A stretch of DNA of 64,000 nucleotides from an uncultured Corynebacterium sp. (GTDB taxonomy: Bacteria > Actinomycetota > Actinomycetes > Mycobacteriales > Mycobacteriaceae), in NCBI GenBank assembly GCA_943914355.1, contig CALUBS010000009.1, positions 1 to 64,000 on the forward strand, given 5' to 3'. Below the pieces are notes generated by a model that was not told where the DNA came from, ran no database searches, and worked only from the letters and a program-made list of their open reading frames with translations. The position numbers and the translations under genes were made by a program. Shown in pieces: positions 44,526 through 53,754 of the stretch (position 1 is its first letter; each line of letters starts with the position of its first letter).

Positions 44526-45593
44526 ATGACTGAAAAGACCCGCGTGGCCGTCCTTTACGGTGGCCGCAGTACCGAGCACTCCGTGTCCTGCGTATCTGCA
44601 GGCGCAATTATGAAGCACCTCGATCCGGAAAAATTCGAGGTGGTGCCCATCGGCATTACGCGCGAGGGCACGTGGACGCCGGGCGATACCGAGGGGCTAG
44701 AAATCGTCGATGGCGTCATGCCTGAGGTCAAGCGCGACACGGAATTGGCGCTTTCTGCGGATCCTTCGCGCAAGGGCGAAATCCGCACGATTAGTAATGG
44801 ATCGCTGTATGCCCAGGTCGACGTTATCTTTCCTATTCTCCATGGACCTTATGGCGAAGACGGCACCATGCAGGGGCTTTTTGAGCTCTCCGGCATCCCT
44901 TATGTGGGCCCTGGTGTATTGGCGTCCTCGGTGGGAATGGACAAGGAATTTACTAAGAAGATTCTATCCGCAGCGGGCCTGCCGGTGGCACCAGAGGTTA
45001 TTGTCCAAGGGCGAACGGAATTAACCGCAGAGGAAAAAGACAGCCTCGGCCTGCCGGTCTTCGTCAAACCCGCCCGCGGGGGCTCTTCAATTGGAGTATC
45101 CAAGGTGAGCGACTGGGTAGATTTCCCAGAAGCTGTACGCATTGCCCTGGAAGACGATGACAAGATTTTGGTCGAGCCAGAGATCGTCGGCCGCGAGGTG
45201 GAAGTCGGCGTCCTGCAATACCCGGATGGCGAGCTTATTGCCTCAGTGCCGGCCCTGCTCAAGGGCATAGATGATTCCGATGAGGGCTTCTATGGTTTTG
45301 AGACCAAGTACCTAGATAACGTGGTCACGGCCCAGATTCCCGCGCCTTTCCCAGAAGAACTCACGGCGCAATTGCGCGAAATGGCGATTCGGGCCTTTAG
45401 GGCGCTCAACTGCGCAGGCCTGTCCCGCGTGGATTTCTTTGTTACCGAAGAAGGCCTGTACATCAATGAGGTAAACACCCTGCCGGGATTTACGCCGATT
45501 TCCATGTACCCGCAGGTGTTGGCGGCCTCTGGCGTGGATTATCCCACGCTGCTTGAGGTCCTCATTGCCCGCGCCCAAGTCCGTACCGCGTAA
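44526..45593 (+). CDS. ddl: D-alanine--D-alanine ligase
   Basis: ATP-dependent dipeptide ligase of peptidoglycan synthesis. 355 residues. N-terminal LYGGRSTEHSVSCVSA and LHGPYGEDGTMQGLFE; ATP-grasp domain with FVKPARGGSSIGVSKV, EVEVGVLQYPDGE, the metal ligands around INEVNTLPGFTPISMYPQ. A GAAAGG ribosome site precedes the ATG. Probably cotranscribed with gpsA. Confidence 0.97.
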   Translation: MTEKTRVAVLYGGRSTEHSVSCVSAGAIMKHLDPEKFEVVPIGITREGTWTPGDTEGLEIVDGVMPEVKRDTELALSADPSRKGEIRTISNGSLYAQVDVIFPILHGPYGEDGTMQGLFELSGIPYVGPGVLASSVGMDKEFTKKILSAAGLPVAPEVIVQGRTELTAEEKDSLGLPVFVKPARGGSSIGVSKVSDWVDFPEAVRIALEDDDKILVEPEIVGREVEVGVLQYPDGELIASVPALLKGIDDSDEGFYGFETKYLDNVVTAQIPAPFPEELTAQLREMAIRAFRALNCAGLSRVDFFVTEEGLYINEVNTLPGFTPISMYPQVLAASGVDYPTLLEVLIARAQVRTA

Positions 45594-45595
45594 GC

Positions 45596-45621
45596 CCGTA
45601 CCGCGTAGCGTCGCGGTACGG
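45596..45621. terminator. Hairpin after ddl, weak bidirectional terminator candidate
   Basis: Perfect 10-base-pair stem (45596-45605 with 45612-45621), loop TAGCGT, but no proper T-run on either side. CCGTACCGCGTA is also repeated directly at 45582-45593 and 45596-45607, the first copy ending ddl. Confidence 0.35.
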
Positions 45622-45635
45622 CAGTCACGCTGGTT

Positions 45636-46535
45636 TTACCTTTCCGGAATGTGCTCCGCGGTGATATCGCTGAGGGCCACCAATGCTGCCTGCGCGGAAT
45701 CCTGCGGGGCGTGCAGCGCCAAGTAATTCTCGCGGCCGAGCGCAAACCAGGTTCCCGCAGTCGTGCCTTGCGCCAAGGTTGTATCCTCAAACCAGGCGAT
45801 ATCGTTGACCTGCTGGAGCTGCACGCCCGCCTCGTAGTTTTCTGGCTGGGCGACGCCACAGCGCGCGACGATATCCTCGTACCCCTCAGAGCTCCACACG
45901 TAGGTGTCCTTATCGTTTACATCGCGGCGGTGGTAGCCATCAGCAATCTCATCCGGTAATGCCTTTTCTACCGCGGCGCAGCGGTCATTTTTTGCCGTTT
46001 TCAGATTGCGCAATGGGGCAGGGTGGGACTCCGCTGGCTTATTCTCCAAGGTGGCAACGGCCTCGTTGAGGTCCTGCGGTTTTTCGTCATTAAAGGTCGT
46101 TACTGCCACGACGGGAAAGCGCTGGGTCGAGTACCAGGTAGAGAGGTTGGAGCCAGAGGTCGCATCCTTGACCTTGAACCACTGCTCACCGTCGATATCT
46201 TGCGTGGTGGAGTAATCGGTGTACTGGAAAGGCATGGCAACACCGCAGCGCGCCGTCACCTTTTCTTGGGAACTGGCGGCCCAGGCGGCAACGCCAGCGG
46301 GGACGGGTTCTGCAATATCGGCGCGCGGTTGGCCCATGGCTTCATCGGGAAGCGCATGCACAAAGTCCGTGCATGCCTGCGAATCGGCCTCCGGGGAATC
46401 GACCGGGGAGACCGCCACGGGGGCCTTGGCCGTGTTTGTGAATACGTATTTCGCGCCGAAAAGGACCGCTAAAACCATCACTATGGACAACCCAAGTGAA
46501 ATGAAGATCGCGGTGCGGTTAAATTGGGATGTCAT
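45636..46535 (-). CDS. DUF3515 membrane-anchored protein with internal duplication
   Basis: 299 residues. One N-terminal membrane helix (about 10-32) anchors an exported domain. DUF3515 is a cell-envelope protein of Corynebacteriales that regularly sits between ddl and thiL; function unknown. Here two copies are seen: CTDFVHALPDEAMG...TARCGVAMPFQYTDYS...WFKVKDATSGSNLSTWYSTQRFPVVA and CAAVEKALPDEIADG...VARCGVAQPENYEAG...WFEDTTLAQGTTAGTWFALGRENYLA. Each has a Cys pair likely to form a disulfide. Divergent from thiL with 28 bases between. Confidence 0.85.
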   Translation of the reverse strand: MTSQFNRTAIFISLGLSIVMVLAVLFGAKYVFTNTAKAPVAVSPVDSPEADSQACTDFVHALPDEAMGQPRADIAEPVPAGVAAWAASSQEKVTARCGVAMPFQYTDYSTTQDIDGEQWFKVKDATSGSNLSTWYSTQRFPVVAVTTFNDEKPQDLNEAVATLENKPAESHPAPLRNLKTAKNDRCAAVEKALPDEIADGYHRRDVNDKDTYVWSSEGYEDIVARCGVAQPENYEAGVQLQQVNDIAWFEDTTLAQGTTAGTWFALGRENYLALHAPQDSAQAALVALSDITAEHIPER

Positions 46536-46563
46536 AGGGGCTCATTTTATCGAAAGGACGCCG

Positions 46564-47520
46564 GTGAACTTAAGTCAGACTCTCGCAGACGTGGGGGAGC
46601 AGGCGGTGATTCGAGAAATCACCGCGGCTGCCCCCAGCAGCTTGAATGGCGATGATGCTGCTGTGCTTTTCGGGGCACCGCCTAATTCACGCACAGTGGC
46701 CTCTACCGATCTGATGGTAGATGGCCGGCACTTCCTGCGGGAATGGTCCACCCCGCGCGAAATTGGCAAAAAGGCTATCCTGCGCAACTTCGCCGATATC
46801 GAAGCTATGGGCGCGCGCCCAGTGGCGGCCCTTCTAGCCATCGCCGCACCGGGTGATACTCCCGTGAGTTTTGTCAGGGGCGTTGCTAAGGGCATCGCCG
46901 AGCATTGCTCTTTCTACAACGCTGAGCTGGTGGGCGGAGATATTACGAAATCAGACTTGCTGGTCATCAACATCACCGCCATTGGCTTTCTGGGTGGCAG
47001 CCGGGCCGCGTTGACCCTTGATGCGGCGCGCGCGGGCCAGAAGGTCGTGGCCCACGGAGCGATTGGCCACGCCGCGGCGGGGCTGTCCTTGCTCCAGCGC
47101 TTTGGCCGCGACCTGCCGGCAGAGCATGCGGATTTGTACCCGCTTATTGATGCCCAATGCGCCCCCTGGCTCAGCCCCGGCCGCGGTGTTATCGCCCGCG
47201 CCGCCGAGGTTACGGCCATGACCGATAATTCCGATGGCCTCATCCAAGACTGTGGGACCATGGCGCAGCGCTCTGGTGTACACATTGATTTGGATGCCGA
47301 TGCCATCCAGCCTGATCCGCTCCTGCACGCCGCGGCCGCTGTCCTCGATTGCGATCCGTGGCAGTGGGTCCTTGCCGGCGGCGAGGACCATACCCTGATT
47401 GGAACCACCGCAAAGCAGGCGCCTTCAGGTTTCCGGGAAATCGGCACCGTCTCGCGCGGCAGCGGCGTTACGGTGGATGGTAATCGACCCCGTTATGCAG
47501 AAGGGTGGGCAGGATTTTAG
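46564..47520 (+). CDS. thiL: Thiamine-monophosphate kinase
   Basis: Last step to thiamine diphosphate, the IlvB cofactor. 318 residues from GTG 46564 with GAAAGGA 5 bases upstream; an open frame extends far upstream but is antisense to the DUF3515 gene. Motifs: [98 protein letters not shown]-synthase fold, normal length. Confidence 0.96.
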   Translation: MNLSQTLADVGEQAVIREITAAAPSSLNGDDAAVLFGAPPNSRTVASTDLMVDGRHFLREWSTPREIGKKAILRNFADIEAMGARPVAALLAIAAPGDTPVSFVRGVAKGIAEHCSFYNAELVGGDITKSDLLVINITAIGFLGGSRAALTLDAARAGQKVVAHGAIGHAAAGLSLLQRFGRDLPAEHADLYPLIDAQCAPWLSPGRGVIARAAEVTAMTDNSDGLIQDCGTMAQRSGVHIDLDADAIQPDPLLHAAAAVLDCDPWQWVLAGGEDHTLIGTTAKQAPSGFREIGTVSRGSGVTVDGNRPRYAEGWAGF

Positions 47521-47522
47521 AT

Positions 47523-48161
47523 ATGCATCCGACCTATCATCCCTCGTGGGAACCGGTTCTCGCGCCGGTGCTGGAGCGCCAGTGGCCACGGATTTCTCAG
47601 GCGCTGGACGGCCAGGATTACCTGCCACAGGCTGAAGACGTATGCAGGGCATTGCAGATGCCGCTTGATGATGTCCGCGTGCTCATCGTTGGCCAAGATC
47701 CCTATCCCACTCCGGGCCACGCGATGGGGATGGCCTTTTCCACAAAGCCGGGGGTCAAGCCCCCGAGGTCCTTGGTCAATATTTACCGCGAGCTTTATGA
47801 CGATGTCGGCGTTCGCGGGCGCGAAGACGGTGATTTGAGCGCCTGGGCTGACCAAGGAGTACTGCTTCTAAACAGGGTGCTGACCGTGGCGCCGGGACAG
47901 GCGGGGTCGCACCGGCGCATTGGCTGGGAAGAGGTGACCGAGGCCGCCATTCGCGCCCTTAACCGCACCCCAATGGTCGCCATTTTATGGGGCCGCGATG
48001 CCCAAACCTGCGAGCGCTTCCTCCCCGATGTTCCCTGCATTACCTCCCCGCACCCGTCGCCGCTTTCAGCCAGCCGCGGGTTCTTTGGCTCCCGCCCATT
48101 TTCCCGGGCAAACGCCCTTTTGCGGGACCAAGGCGCGCGGGAGATAGCGTGGGACTTGTAA
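47523..48161 (+). CDS. ung: Uracil-DNA glycosylase
   Basis: Family 1 glycosylase that removes uracil from DNA. 212 residues from ATG 47523, two bases after thiL's stop. Catalytic water-activating motif [18 protein letters not shown] and HPSPLS with the active-site His. A GTG at 47505 is an in-frame alternative overlapping thiL. Part of a dense housekeeping run thiL-ung-DAK2-recG. Confidence 0.96.
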   Translation: MHPTYHPSWEPVLAPVLERQWPRISQALDGQDYLPQAEDVCRALQMPLDDVRVLIVGQDPYPTPGHAMGMAFSTKPGVKPPRSLVNIYRELYDDVGVRGREDGDLSAWADQGVLLLNRVLTVAPGQAGSHRRIGWEEVTEAAIRALNRTPMVAILWGRDAQTCERFLPDVPCITSPHPSPLSASRGFFGSRPFSRANALLRDQGAREIAWDL

Positions 48162-48171
48162 ACTATTGCGC

Positions 48172-49524
48172 ATGTCATACCCCAGCACGCTGGACGCTCA
48201 CGGATTGCGCAATTGGGCGCACCGCGCTGTAGGCGAGCTTTCCCATCGGCGCGCCGAAATTAACGCGCTCAACGTCTTCCCAGTGCCGGATTCAGATACC
48301 GGCTCGAATATGGCGCACACCATGGAAGCCGCTGTGGCCGAGGTGGAAAAGGCCGACGGCGACATTGCGGCTGCGCTAGCCATGGGGGCCGTGCGCGGGG
48401 CGCGGGGAAACTCCGGGATGGTGCTCTCGCAGGTCCTGCGTGGAGTAGCGGAGGCCACCGTGGATTCCACCATCGATGGCGCCATCTTTGCAGCTTCGCT
48501 TATGCATGCGGTAGAGCTCGTGGACCGCGCGATTGCGGAACCGGTGGAAGGAACGGTTATTACCGTACTGCGATGCGCCGCAGAAACAGCGGAAAGCACC
48601 GCGCGGCAGCCCGATTCTAGTTTTCACGGCGTCGTATCGGAGACGATTTTGGCTGCCCGCACGGCGCTAGCGGAAACACCCTCGCAGCTGCCAGAGTTGC
48701 GCGCGGCTGGGGTGGTAGATGCTGGCGGTGCCGGCCTGGTCATCCTTTTAGAAACCCTCCTTGCAGAAATCGAGAGCACGACCAGCCACTCGCCCGAATC
48801 CATGCCGGAGACAGTCACCGAACTTGAGGTGGTCTTCTTTTTCAAAGGCGATAGCGCGGCGCTGAAGGAGAAGATTGCTCCCTTGGGCACGAGCTTGGTC
48901 ATCGCGCAGGCAGGCGAAGATAGCGCCTCCATCCACATCCATTCCACCCAGGCCGGTGCGGTCATCGAAACCGCCTTTGCCGCTGGATCGGTCAGCAACC
49001 TGCGCCTAGAGGCCCTTCCGGAAGCCCCTGCTCAGCGAGAAAACACTGATGAAGGTCATACGCGCACCGTCTACGCTGCGGCGCCCGCCGGCCCCATGGC
49101 TGAGCTGGTGCAGTCCGCCGGGGTTACGGTGGTCGAACCAGGAGAAACCATCCACGCGGCGGGCGAGGACATCGTTTTATCCAGCGGGCTAGAAGAACAC
49201 GCAACTGCAGCGCATACCGTGGAGATTTCTTCCCTTGCGGCGGGGCTAGCCGCCATCTCCGTCTATGAGCCGGATAATGCGGATACCGCCGCGGTCGTAG
49301 AATCCATGCGTGATGCGGCGCAGTCGATGCGGGTGGCGCACCCAGCAGAAGAATCTGAATTAGCCATCGCGCAGATGTGCCGCCAGCTGCTTGCTGCGGG
49401 CGGGGAACAGGTCACGGTCATTAGCCCGCTTAACATCTCGCAAGAAGAATTGGCGGCAGAGCTCGGCGTCGATGTGGTGGCCTTGCAGGTGCCGGATATT
49501 CCCACCGAGATTGGGGTGGAATAG
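48172..49524 (+). CDS. DAK2/DegV-associated (FakA/YloV-like) kinase-type protein
   Basis: 450 residues from ATG 48172. N-terminal DhaL-type nucleotide-binding domain (INALNVFPVPDSDTGSNMAHTM with the metal-binding Asp trio; RGARGNSGMVLSQVLRG; VVDAGGAGLVILLE), a middle domain (ELEVVFFFKGDSAALKEKIAPLGTSLVIAQA) and a C-terminal beta/alpha domain. FakA of staphylococci phosphorylates fatty acids bound to FakB. The equivalent role here is plausible but no fakB/DegV gene is in the window. Next to recG, as YloV is in many Gram-positives. Confidence 0.88.
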   Translation: MSYPSTLDAHGLRNWAHRAVGELSHRRAEINALNVFPVPDSDTGSNMAHTMEAAVAEVEKADGDIAAALAMGAVRGARGNSGMVLSQVLRGVAEATVDSTIDGAIFAASLMHAVELVDRAIAEPVEGTVITVLRCAAETAESTARQPDSSFHGVVSETILAARTALAETPSQLPELRAAGVVDAGGAGLVILLETLLAEIESTTSHSPESMPETVTELEVVFFFKGDSAALKEKIAPLGTSLVIAQAGEDSASIHIHSTQAGAVIETAFAAGSVSNLRLEALPEAPAQRENTDEGHTRTVYAAAPAGPMAELVQSAGVTVVEPGETIHAAGEDIVLSSGLEEHATAAHTVEISSLAAGLAAISVYEPDNADTAAVVESMRDAAQSMRVAHPAEESELAIAQMCRQLLAAGGEQVTVISPLNISQEELAAELGVDVVALQVPDIPTEIGVE

Positions 49525-49526
49525 CG

Positions 49527-51659
49527 ATGCTTGGCTGGCAGGATGACCGCCCTCTGACCGAGGTACTGGATAAAAAAGACGCCACGAAGATCACCAAAGC
49601 GTTGGGATATAAGACCTGCGGGGAACTCTTAGCGCACTATCCGCGCGATTACATTCGCCATAATCAAGACGTGGGGCTTGGCGATGCCGTCGAGGGCGAT
49701 ATCGTCACCGTCACCGGAACCGTAACGGGAATAACAACCCGCGATACGGGCAAGACGACTATCATCAACGTCCAACTCGATGGCCATATCATCGCCACGT
49801 TCTTTAACGCCATGTACGTCTTGCGCATGCTCCACCGCGGGCAGCGGGTGATGATGAGCGGGAAATTAAAATACTTCCGTCAACAGCCCCAGCTACAGCA
49901 GCCGGATTTCGTAGAAATCGATGCCTTCGGGCGCCCAGACGGGGAACTCGCCGCCTACCGCGAACAGGCGCCAGCGACGGGAAAGAAAAAGCCGCAGAAG
50001 GCAACCGGATCCCTGCGCAACCTGTCCCAATTCGGCCGACTCGATAAATTATTGCTCGAGAGGGAATGGATCCCGGTATATCCCGCCACGGCAAAGATCA
50101 CCTCGTGGTACCTCATGGGGGCCATCCACTACGTGCTCTCGCACACCCCAACCATCCGGGAACCTTTAGATCAGCAGATGATTATCAGCCTGGACCAAGC
50201 GGTGCGCGAAATCCATGAGCCCGGCGCGGCTGGCCCACAGCGCGCGATCCAGCGCCTCAAGTACAACGAGGCGCTCTCCATTGGCCTAGTCATGGCGCTG
50301 CGCCAGCGCGATGCGCATGCGCACACGGCGCCGACGATGCCCGCCATTTTGGGTGGCTTCCGCGAAGAGTTATTGACCCACCTGCCCTTTGAGCTCACGC
50401 AAGGCCAGCGCAGGGTCATCACTGAGATCGACGATGATCTGTCTGGCTCCTTACCCATGATGCGCCTGTTGCAGGGCGAGGTGGGCTCGGGAAAAACCAT
50501 GGTCGCCACCTGCGCCATGCTGCAGGCCATCGATGCTGGGAGCCAGGCGGCGCTGCTTGCTCCCACCGAGGTTTTGGCCTCCCAGCACGCGGCGTCTATC
50601 GGCGCGTCGGTGCCAGAAGGCGTCAAGGTTGTGCTCTTAACCGGCTCCATGCGGACCGCCGAGAAGCGCCAAGCCCTCCTGGATATCGTCTCGGGTGAGG
50701 CGAATATTGTCATCGGCACGCATGCCATCATTCAAGAATCGGTTGAGTTCTTCGATTTGGGGTTGGTGATCGTGGACGAGCAGCACCGCTTTGGCGTCGA
50801 GCAACGCGATAGCCTGCGCTCTAAGACGCGCGAGGGGATAAGTCCCCACGTCTTGGTCATGACGGCAACACCTATCCCGCGTACCATTGCCATGACGATT
50901 TTCGGTGATCTCGCGGTATCGACGCTCGCTGAGCTGCCCGGCGGGAGAAAGCCGATCCAGTCCGCAGTGGTGGCGGAATGGCGGCCCATATGGGTGGCGC
51001 GGGCGCTCGAGCGCATCCGCGAGGAAGTGGCGCATGGCCACCAGGCCTATATCGTCTGCCCGCGCATAGAAGGCGAGGGCGGCGTGCTTGAATTGGCAGA
51101 ACAGCTTGCCGCCGGCCCGTTTAAGGGACTGCGGGTAGATATCTTGCACGGCAAGATGCCGAATAAGGATGAGGTGATGACCTCATTTGCCCGGGGTGAG
51201 ATCGATATCTTGGTATCGACCACGGTCATCGAGGTGGGCGTCGATGTTCCCAACGCCACGGTCATGCTCATCCGAGAGGCAGAGAATTTCGGCGTGTCCC
51301 AGCTGCACCAACTGCGCGGGCGCGTAGGGCGCGGCGGGAACGCATCGATTTGTCTGATGCATACGAAAGCGGAGGATAATTCGGCCTCGTATCGGCGCAT
51401 AACCCAGATTGCCCAGACTTCATCTGGGTTTGACCTTGCGGAATTAGACCTTCGGCAACGCCACGAAGGCGATATCCTGGGTGCGGTGCAATCTGGTACG
51501 CACCGGACACTGCGGCTGCTCAACCTTGCAGATGACCAAGATATTGTCGAGCGCACTCACGCGGATGCGTATGCCATGGTCCAGCGCAATCCCCAGTTGG
51601 CCGAAGAGCTGACGCGGAATTTGAGCCAAAGCGAGCAGGAATACTTGGAGAAAAACTAA
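49527..51659 (+). CDS. recG: ATP-dependent DNA helicase RecG
   Basis: Fork-regressing helicase. 710 residues. N-terminal wedge/OB region (GDIVTVTGTVTGITTRDTGKTTIINVQLDG), Walker A LQGEVGSGKTMVA, motif II VDEQHRFGVEQR, MTATPIPRTIAMTIFGDL, motif VI QLRGRVGRGG and the RecG tail DILGAVQSGTHRTLRL. Starts two bases after the preceding stop, so coupled. A short biotinyl-domain gene follows. Confidence 0.97.
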   Translation: MLGWQDDRPLTEVLDKKDATKITKALGYKTCGELLAHYPRDYIRHNQDVGLGDAVEGDIVTVTGTVTGITTRDTGKTTIINVQLDGHIIATFFNAMYVLRMLHRGQRVMMSGKLKYFRQQPQLQQPDFVEIDAFGRPDGELAAYREQAPATGKKKPQKATGSLRNLSQFGRLDKLLLEREWIPVYPATAKITSWYLMGAIHYVLSHTPTIREPLDQQMIISLDQAVREIHEPGAAGPQRAIQRLKYNEALSIGLVMALRQRDAHAHTAPTMPAILGGFREELLTHLPFELTQGQRRVITEIDDDLSGSLPMMRLLQGEVGSGKTMVATCAMLQAIDAGSQAALLAPTEVLASQHAASIGASVPEGVKVVLLTGSMRTAEKRQALLDIVSGEANIVIGTHAIIQESVEFFDLGLVIVDEQHRFGVEQRDSLRSKTREGISPHVLVMTATPIPRTIAMTIFGDLAVSTLAELPGGRKPIQSAVVAEWRPIWVARALERIREEVAHGHQAYIVCPRIEGEGGVLELAEQLAAGPFKGLRVDILHGKMPNKDEVMTSFARGEIDILVSTTVIEVGVDVPNATVMLIREAENFGVSQLHQLRGRVGRGGNASICLMHTKAEDNSASYRRITQIAQTSSGFDLAELDLRQRHEGDILGAVQSGTHRTLRLLNLADDQDIVERTHADAYAMVQRNPQLAEELTRNLSQSEQEYLEKN

Positions 51660-51678
51660 GAGGGGATAGGCTATAGGT

Positions 51679-51891
51679 ATGAAAATCTACGCCCCCTTCG
51701 CGGGCATCGTTCGCTGCCATGTCGACGTAGGCGAGAAAATTAACACTGGTCAAGAGCTAGCTACCGTTGAGGCGACGAAGCTGGAATCGCCCGTCGTGTC
51801 CCCAGGCCCGGGGACGATTTCTCGCATAGCGGTGGCAGACTTTAGCGATGTTATTGGCGGGGACTTAATTATGGAGATTGGAGAGGCGTAA
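51679..51891 (+). CDS. Stand-alone biotinyl/lipoyl attachment domain protein
   Basis: 70 residues, exactly one swinging-arm domain: APFAGIVRCHVDVGEKINTGQELATVE, the acceptor region EATKLESPV (biotin carriers usually have EAMKME), and PGPGTISRIAVADFSDVIGGDLIMEIG. The acceptor Lys34 is present, but the flanking Met residues are Thr and Leu. It could be the biotin carrier for an acyl-CoA carboxylase encoded elsewhere. AGAGGGGA precedes the ATG, and rsmD starts immediately after its stop. Confidence 0.85.
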   Translation: MKIYAPFAGIVRCHVDVGEKINTGQELATVEATKLESPVVSPGPGTISRIAVADFSDVIGGDLIMEIGEA

Positions 51892-52494
51892 ATGACGCGG
51901 ATTATTGCAGGCGAAGCGCGGGGGCGGACTATCAAAGTTCCAGCGGAGGGAACGCGCCCGACCGCTGATCGCGCAAGGGAAGGCCTGTTTTCTTCGTTGA
52001 ATGCCCGTTGGGGATTCCCAGGCTCCAAGGTGCTTGACCTATTCGCTGGATCCGGCGCCTTGGGCTTGGAAGCATTAAGCCGTGGGGCAGACGAGGCAGT
52101 GCTGGTGGAGTCCAACCCTGCGGCGGTGTCCATCATCAAGCACAACATAGGCGTGGTGAAGCATCCCGGTGCTCGCGTGGAGGAAAGGAAAGTATCTACG
52201 TACCTGGCCAGCGCCCCGCGCGGCTACTTCGACATGGTTTTAGCGGATCCGCCTTATGCGTTTGACGATGTCGCCGGGCTTATCGCCGCAATAGAGCCAG
52301 TGCTTACAGATAGCGCGATGGTGGTCATTGAACGCCACGTTGAATCGCCCGAGACCGACTGGCCAGAAGGGTTTGCGCCGACGGGGCAGAAATTAAAGAA
52401 GCGTACCTTCGGCATCGCGCGCATGGATATGGCAGTCTATACCCGTCCCAGTACCGACGTTGCCGACGATACCGATGGCACCTTTGATAACTAG
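51892..52494 (+). CDS. rsmD: 16S rRNA (guanine-N2) methyltransferase
   Basis: Methylates G966 (E. coli numbering) of 16S rRNA. 200 residues: RIIAGEARGRTIKVP, TRPTADRAREGLFSSL, SAM motif VLDLFAGSGALGLEALSRGA, catalytic VLADPPYAF. Begins directly at the preceding stop codon and is followed by coaD after 15 bases, the common rsmD-coaD pair. Confidence 0.96.
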   Translation: MTRIIAGEARGRTIKVPAEGTRPTADRAREGLFSSLNARWGFPGSKVLDLFAGSGALGLEALSRGADEAVLVESNPAAVSIIKHNIGVVKHPGARVEERKVSTYLASAPRGYFDMVLADPPYAFDDVAGLIAAIEPVLTDSAMVVIERHVESPETDWPEGFAPTGQKLKKRTFGIARMDMAVYTRPSTDVADDTDGTFDN

Positions 52495-52509
52495 AGAAAG
52501 AGATATTTT

Positions 52510-52983
52510 ATGACCACAGCCGTGTGTCCCGGGTCTTTTGATCCCATCACTCTTGGCCACGTGAATATTTTTGAGCGCGCCAGCGAGATGTTTGATGAGG
52601 TTACGGTGCTCGTTACTGGCAACCCAGAAAAGCCTTCCGGGTTATTTAGCGTGCACGAGCGCATGGACCTCATCCGCCAGAGCGTGGATTCGCGCATTAA
52701 CGTGGATTATTGGTCCGGCCTGCTCGTGGACTATACCTCGCAGCACGGCGTTGACGTTTTGGTCAAGGGACTGCGTTCTTCCTTGGACTATGAATACGAA
52801 CTGCCGATGGCGCAGATGAACAGGCGCTTGTCCGGCATCGATACGGTCTTTTTGCTTACCGATGAAAAGTACGGCTACATCAGCTCTTCGCTGTGCAAGC
52901 AGGTCGCGCAATTCGGCGGTGAGGTCACCGGCATGCTTCCTGATCCGGTAGTACAAGCGGTGAAGGAAAAATACCGCCGATGA
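52510..52983 (+). CDS. coaD: Phosphopantetheine adenylyltransferase
   Basis: Fourth step of coenzyme A synthesis. 157 residues. Nucleotidyltransferase signature CPGSFDPITLGHVNIFERA, LVKGLRSSLDYEYELPMAQMNRRL and the ISSSLCKQVAQFGG motif. Overlaps the next gene as ATGA, with which it probably shares a transcript. Confidence 0.97.
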   Translation: MTTAVCPGSFDPITLGHVNIFERASEMFDEVTVLVTGNPEKPSGLFSVHERMDLIRQSVDSRINVDYWSGLLVDYTSQHGVDVLVKGLRSSLDYEYELPMAQMNRRLSGIDTVFLLTDEKYGYISSSLCKQVAQFGGEVTGMLPDPVVQAVKEKYRR

Positions 52984-53726
52984 TATTGGCGCTGATTATT
53001 TTTGCCGTCGTTGTCGCGGGATCCACCTTGCAACGCGTCTCCGGCATGGGGCTTGGCCTTATTGGTGGGCCAATTCTGATGCTGGTCATGGGCCCGGTAG
53101 AAGGCATCCTCGTGATCAACGTCTTGGCGGCGGTCAATGCTCTGCTTACCACGGTGACTGTTCGCCGCAATGTCAGCTGGAGAATGTTTGGGCTCATCGC
53201 GCCCGTCATGATTATCGGTTCTCTGGCGGCCGCAGCGTTGATTAGCAAGATCGATACCGCAGGGCTTTTGATAGTGGTGGGTGCAGCGCTTCTTATCGCC
53301 TTGGCGGTGGTGACCTACGGCGCTAGGTTCGTCCCACCGATGGAAGGCAAGGGCCCGGCCATTTCTGCGGGCATCCTTGGTGGTTTTACCAATACCCTGG
53401 CGGGAGTGGCAGGCCCGGTCATTACCGTCTACGCCCAGGCGGCCAAATGGCCGCAAGCCATGTATACGGCGACCTTGCAGCCGATTTTTGTGGTGGGTGG
53501 AATCTTTTCCGTTATCACCAAGACCGCGCTCGGTGCTGCGACATTCGATGGCCTGCCCTGGATCATTTGGCCCGCAGGCATTGCCGGCATGTTTATCGGC
53601 ATCTGGCTGGGCTCGCGCATCGCGCATGTAGTCTCCAGGGATATTGCGCGAGCATTGTCGCTATCGGTAGCTAGCCTCGGCGCTCTCAGTGCGCTGATTC
53701 GTGGCGTCGTCACCTACGGTGCCTAG
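52980..53726 (+). CDS. TauE/SafE-family membrane transporter
   Basis: 248 residues, about seven to eight hydrophobic helices. TauE/SafE family (PF01925), linked to export or uptake of sulfite and organosulfur anions. Family motif GMGLGLIGGPILMLVMGPVEGILVINVLAAVNA in the first half and GGFTNTLAGVAGPVITVYAQAAKWPQ in the second, a visible inverted duplication. Substrate unknown; coupling to coaD may be accidental. Confidence 0.85.
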   Translation: MILALIIFAVVVAGSTLQRVSGMGLGLIGGPILMLVMGPVEGILVINVLAAVNALLTTVTVRRNVSWRMFGLIAPVMIIGSLAAAALISKIDTAGLLIVVGAALLIALAVVTYGARFVPPMEGKGPAISAGILGGFTNTLAGVAGPVITVYAQAAKWPQAMYTATLQPIFVVGGIFSVITKTALGAATFDGLPWIIWPAGIAGMFIGIWLGSRIAHVVSRDIARALSLSVASLGALSALIRGVVTYGA

Positions 53727-53754
53727 GGCGCGGCTGGCACCGCGCGAGGTTTAC

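Noticed and set aside
46219..46563. Upstream extension of the thiL frame
   Set aside because: It runs antisense through the DUF3515 gene; GTG 46564 has a proper ribosome site.
53728..53745. Short hairpin GCGCGG/CCGCGC between convergent genes
   Set aside because: Only six pairs, with a GAGGTTT tail; too weak to call a terminator.
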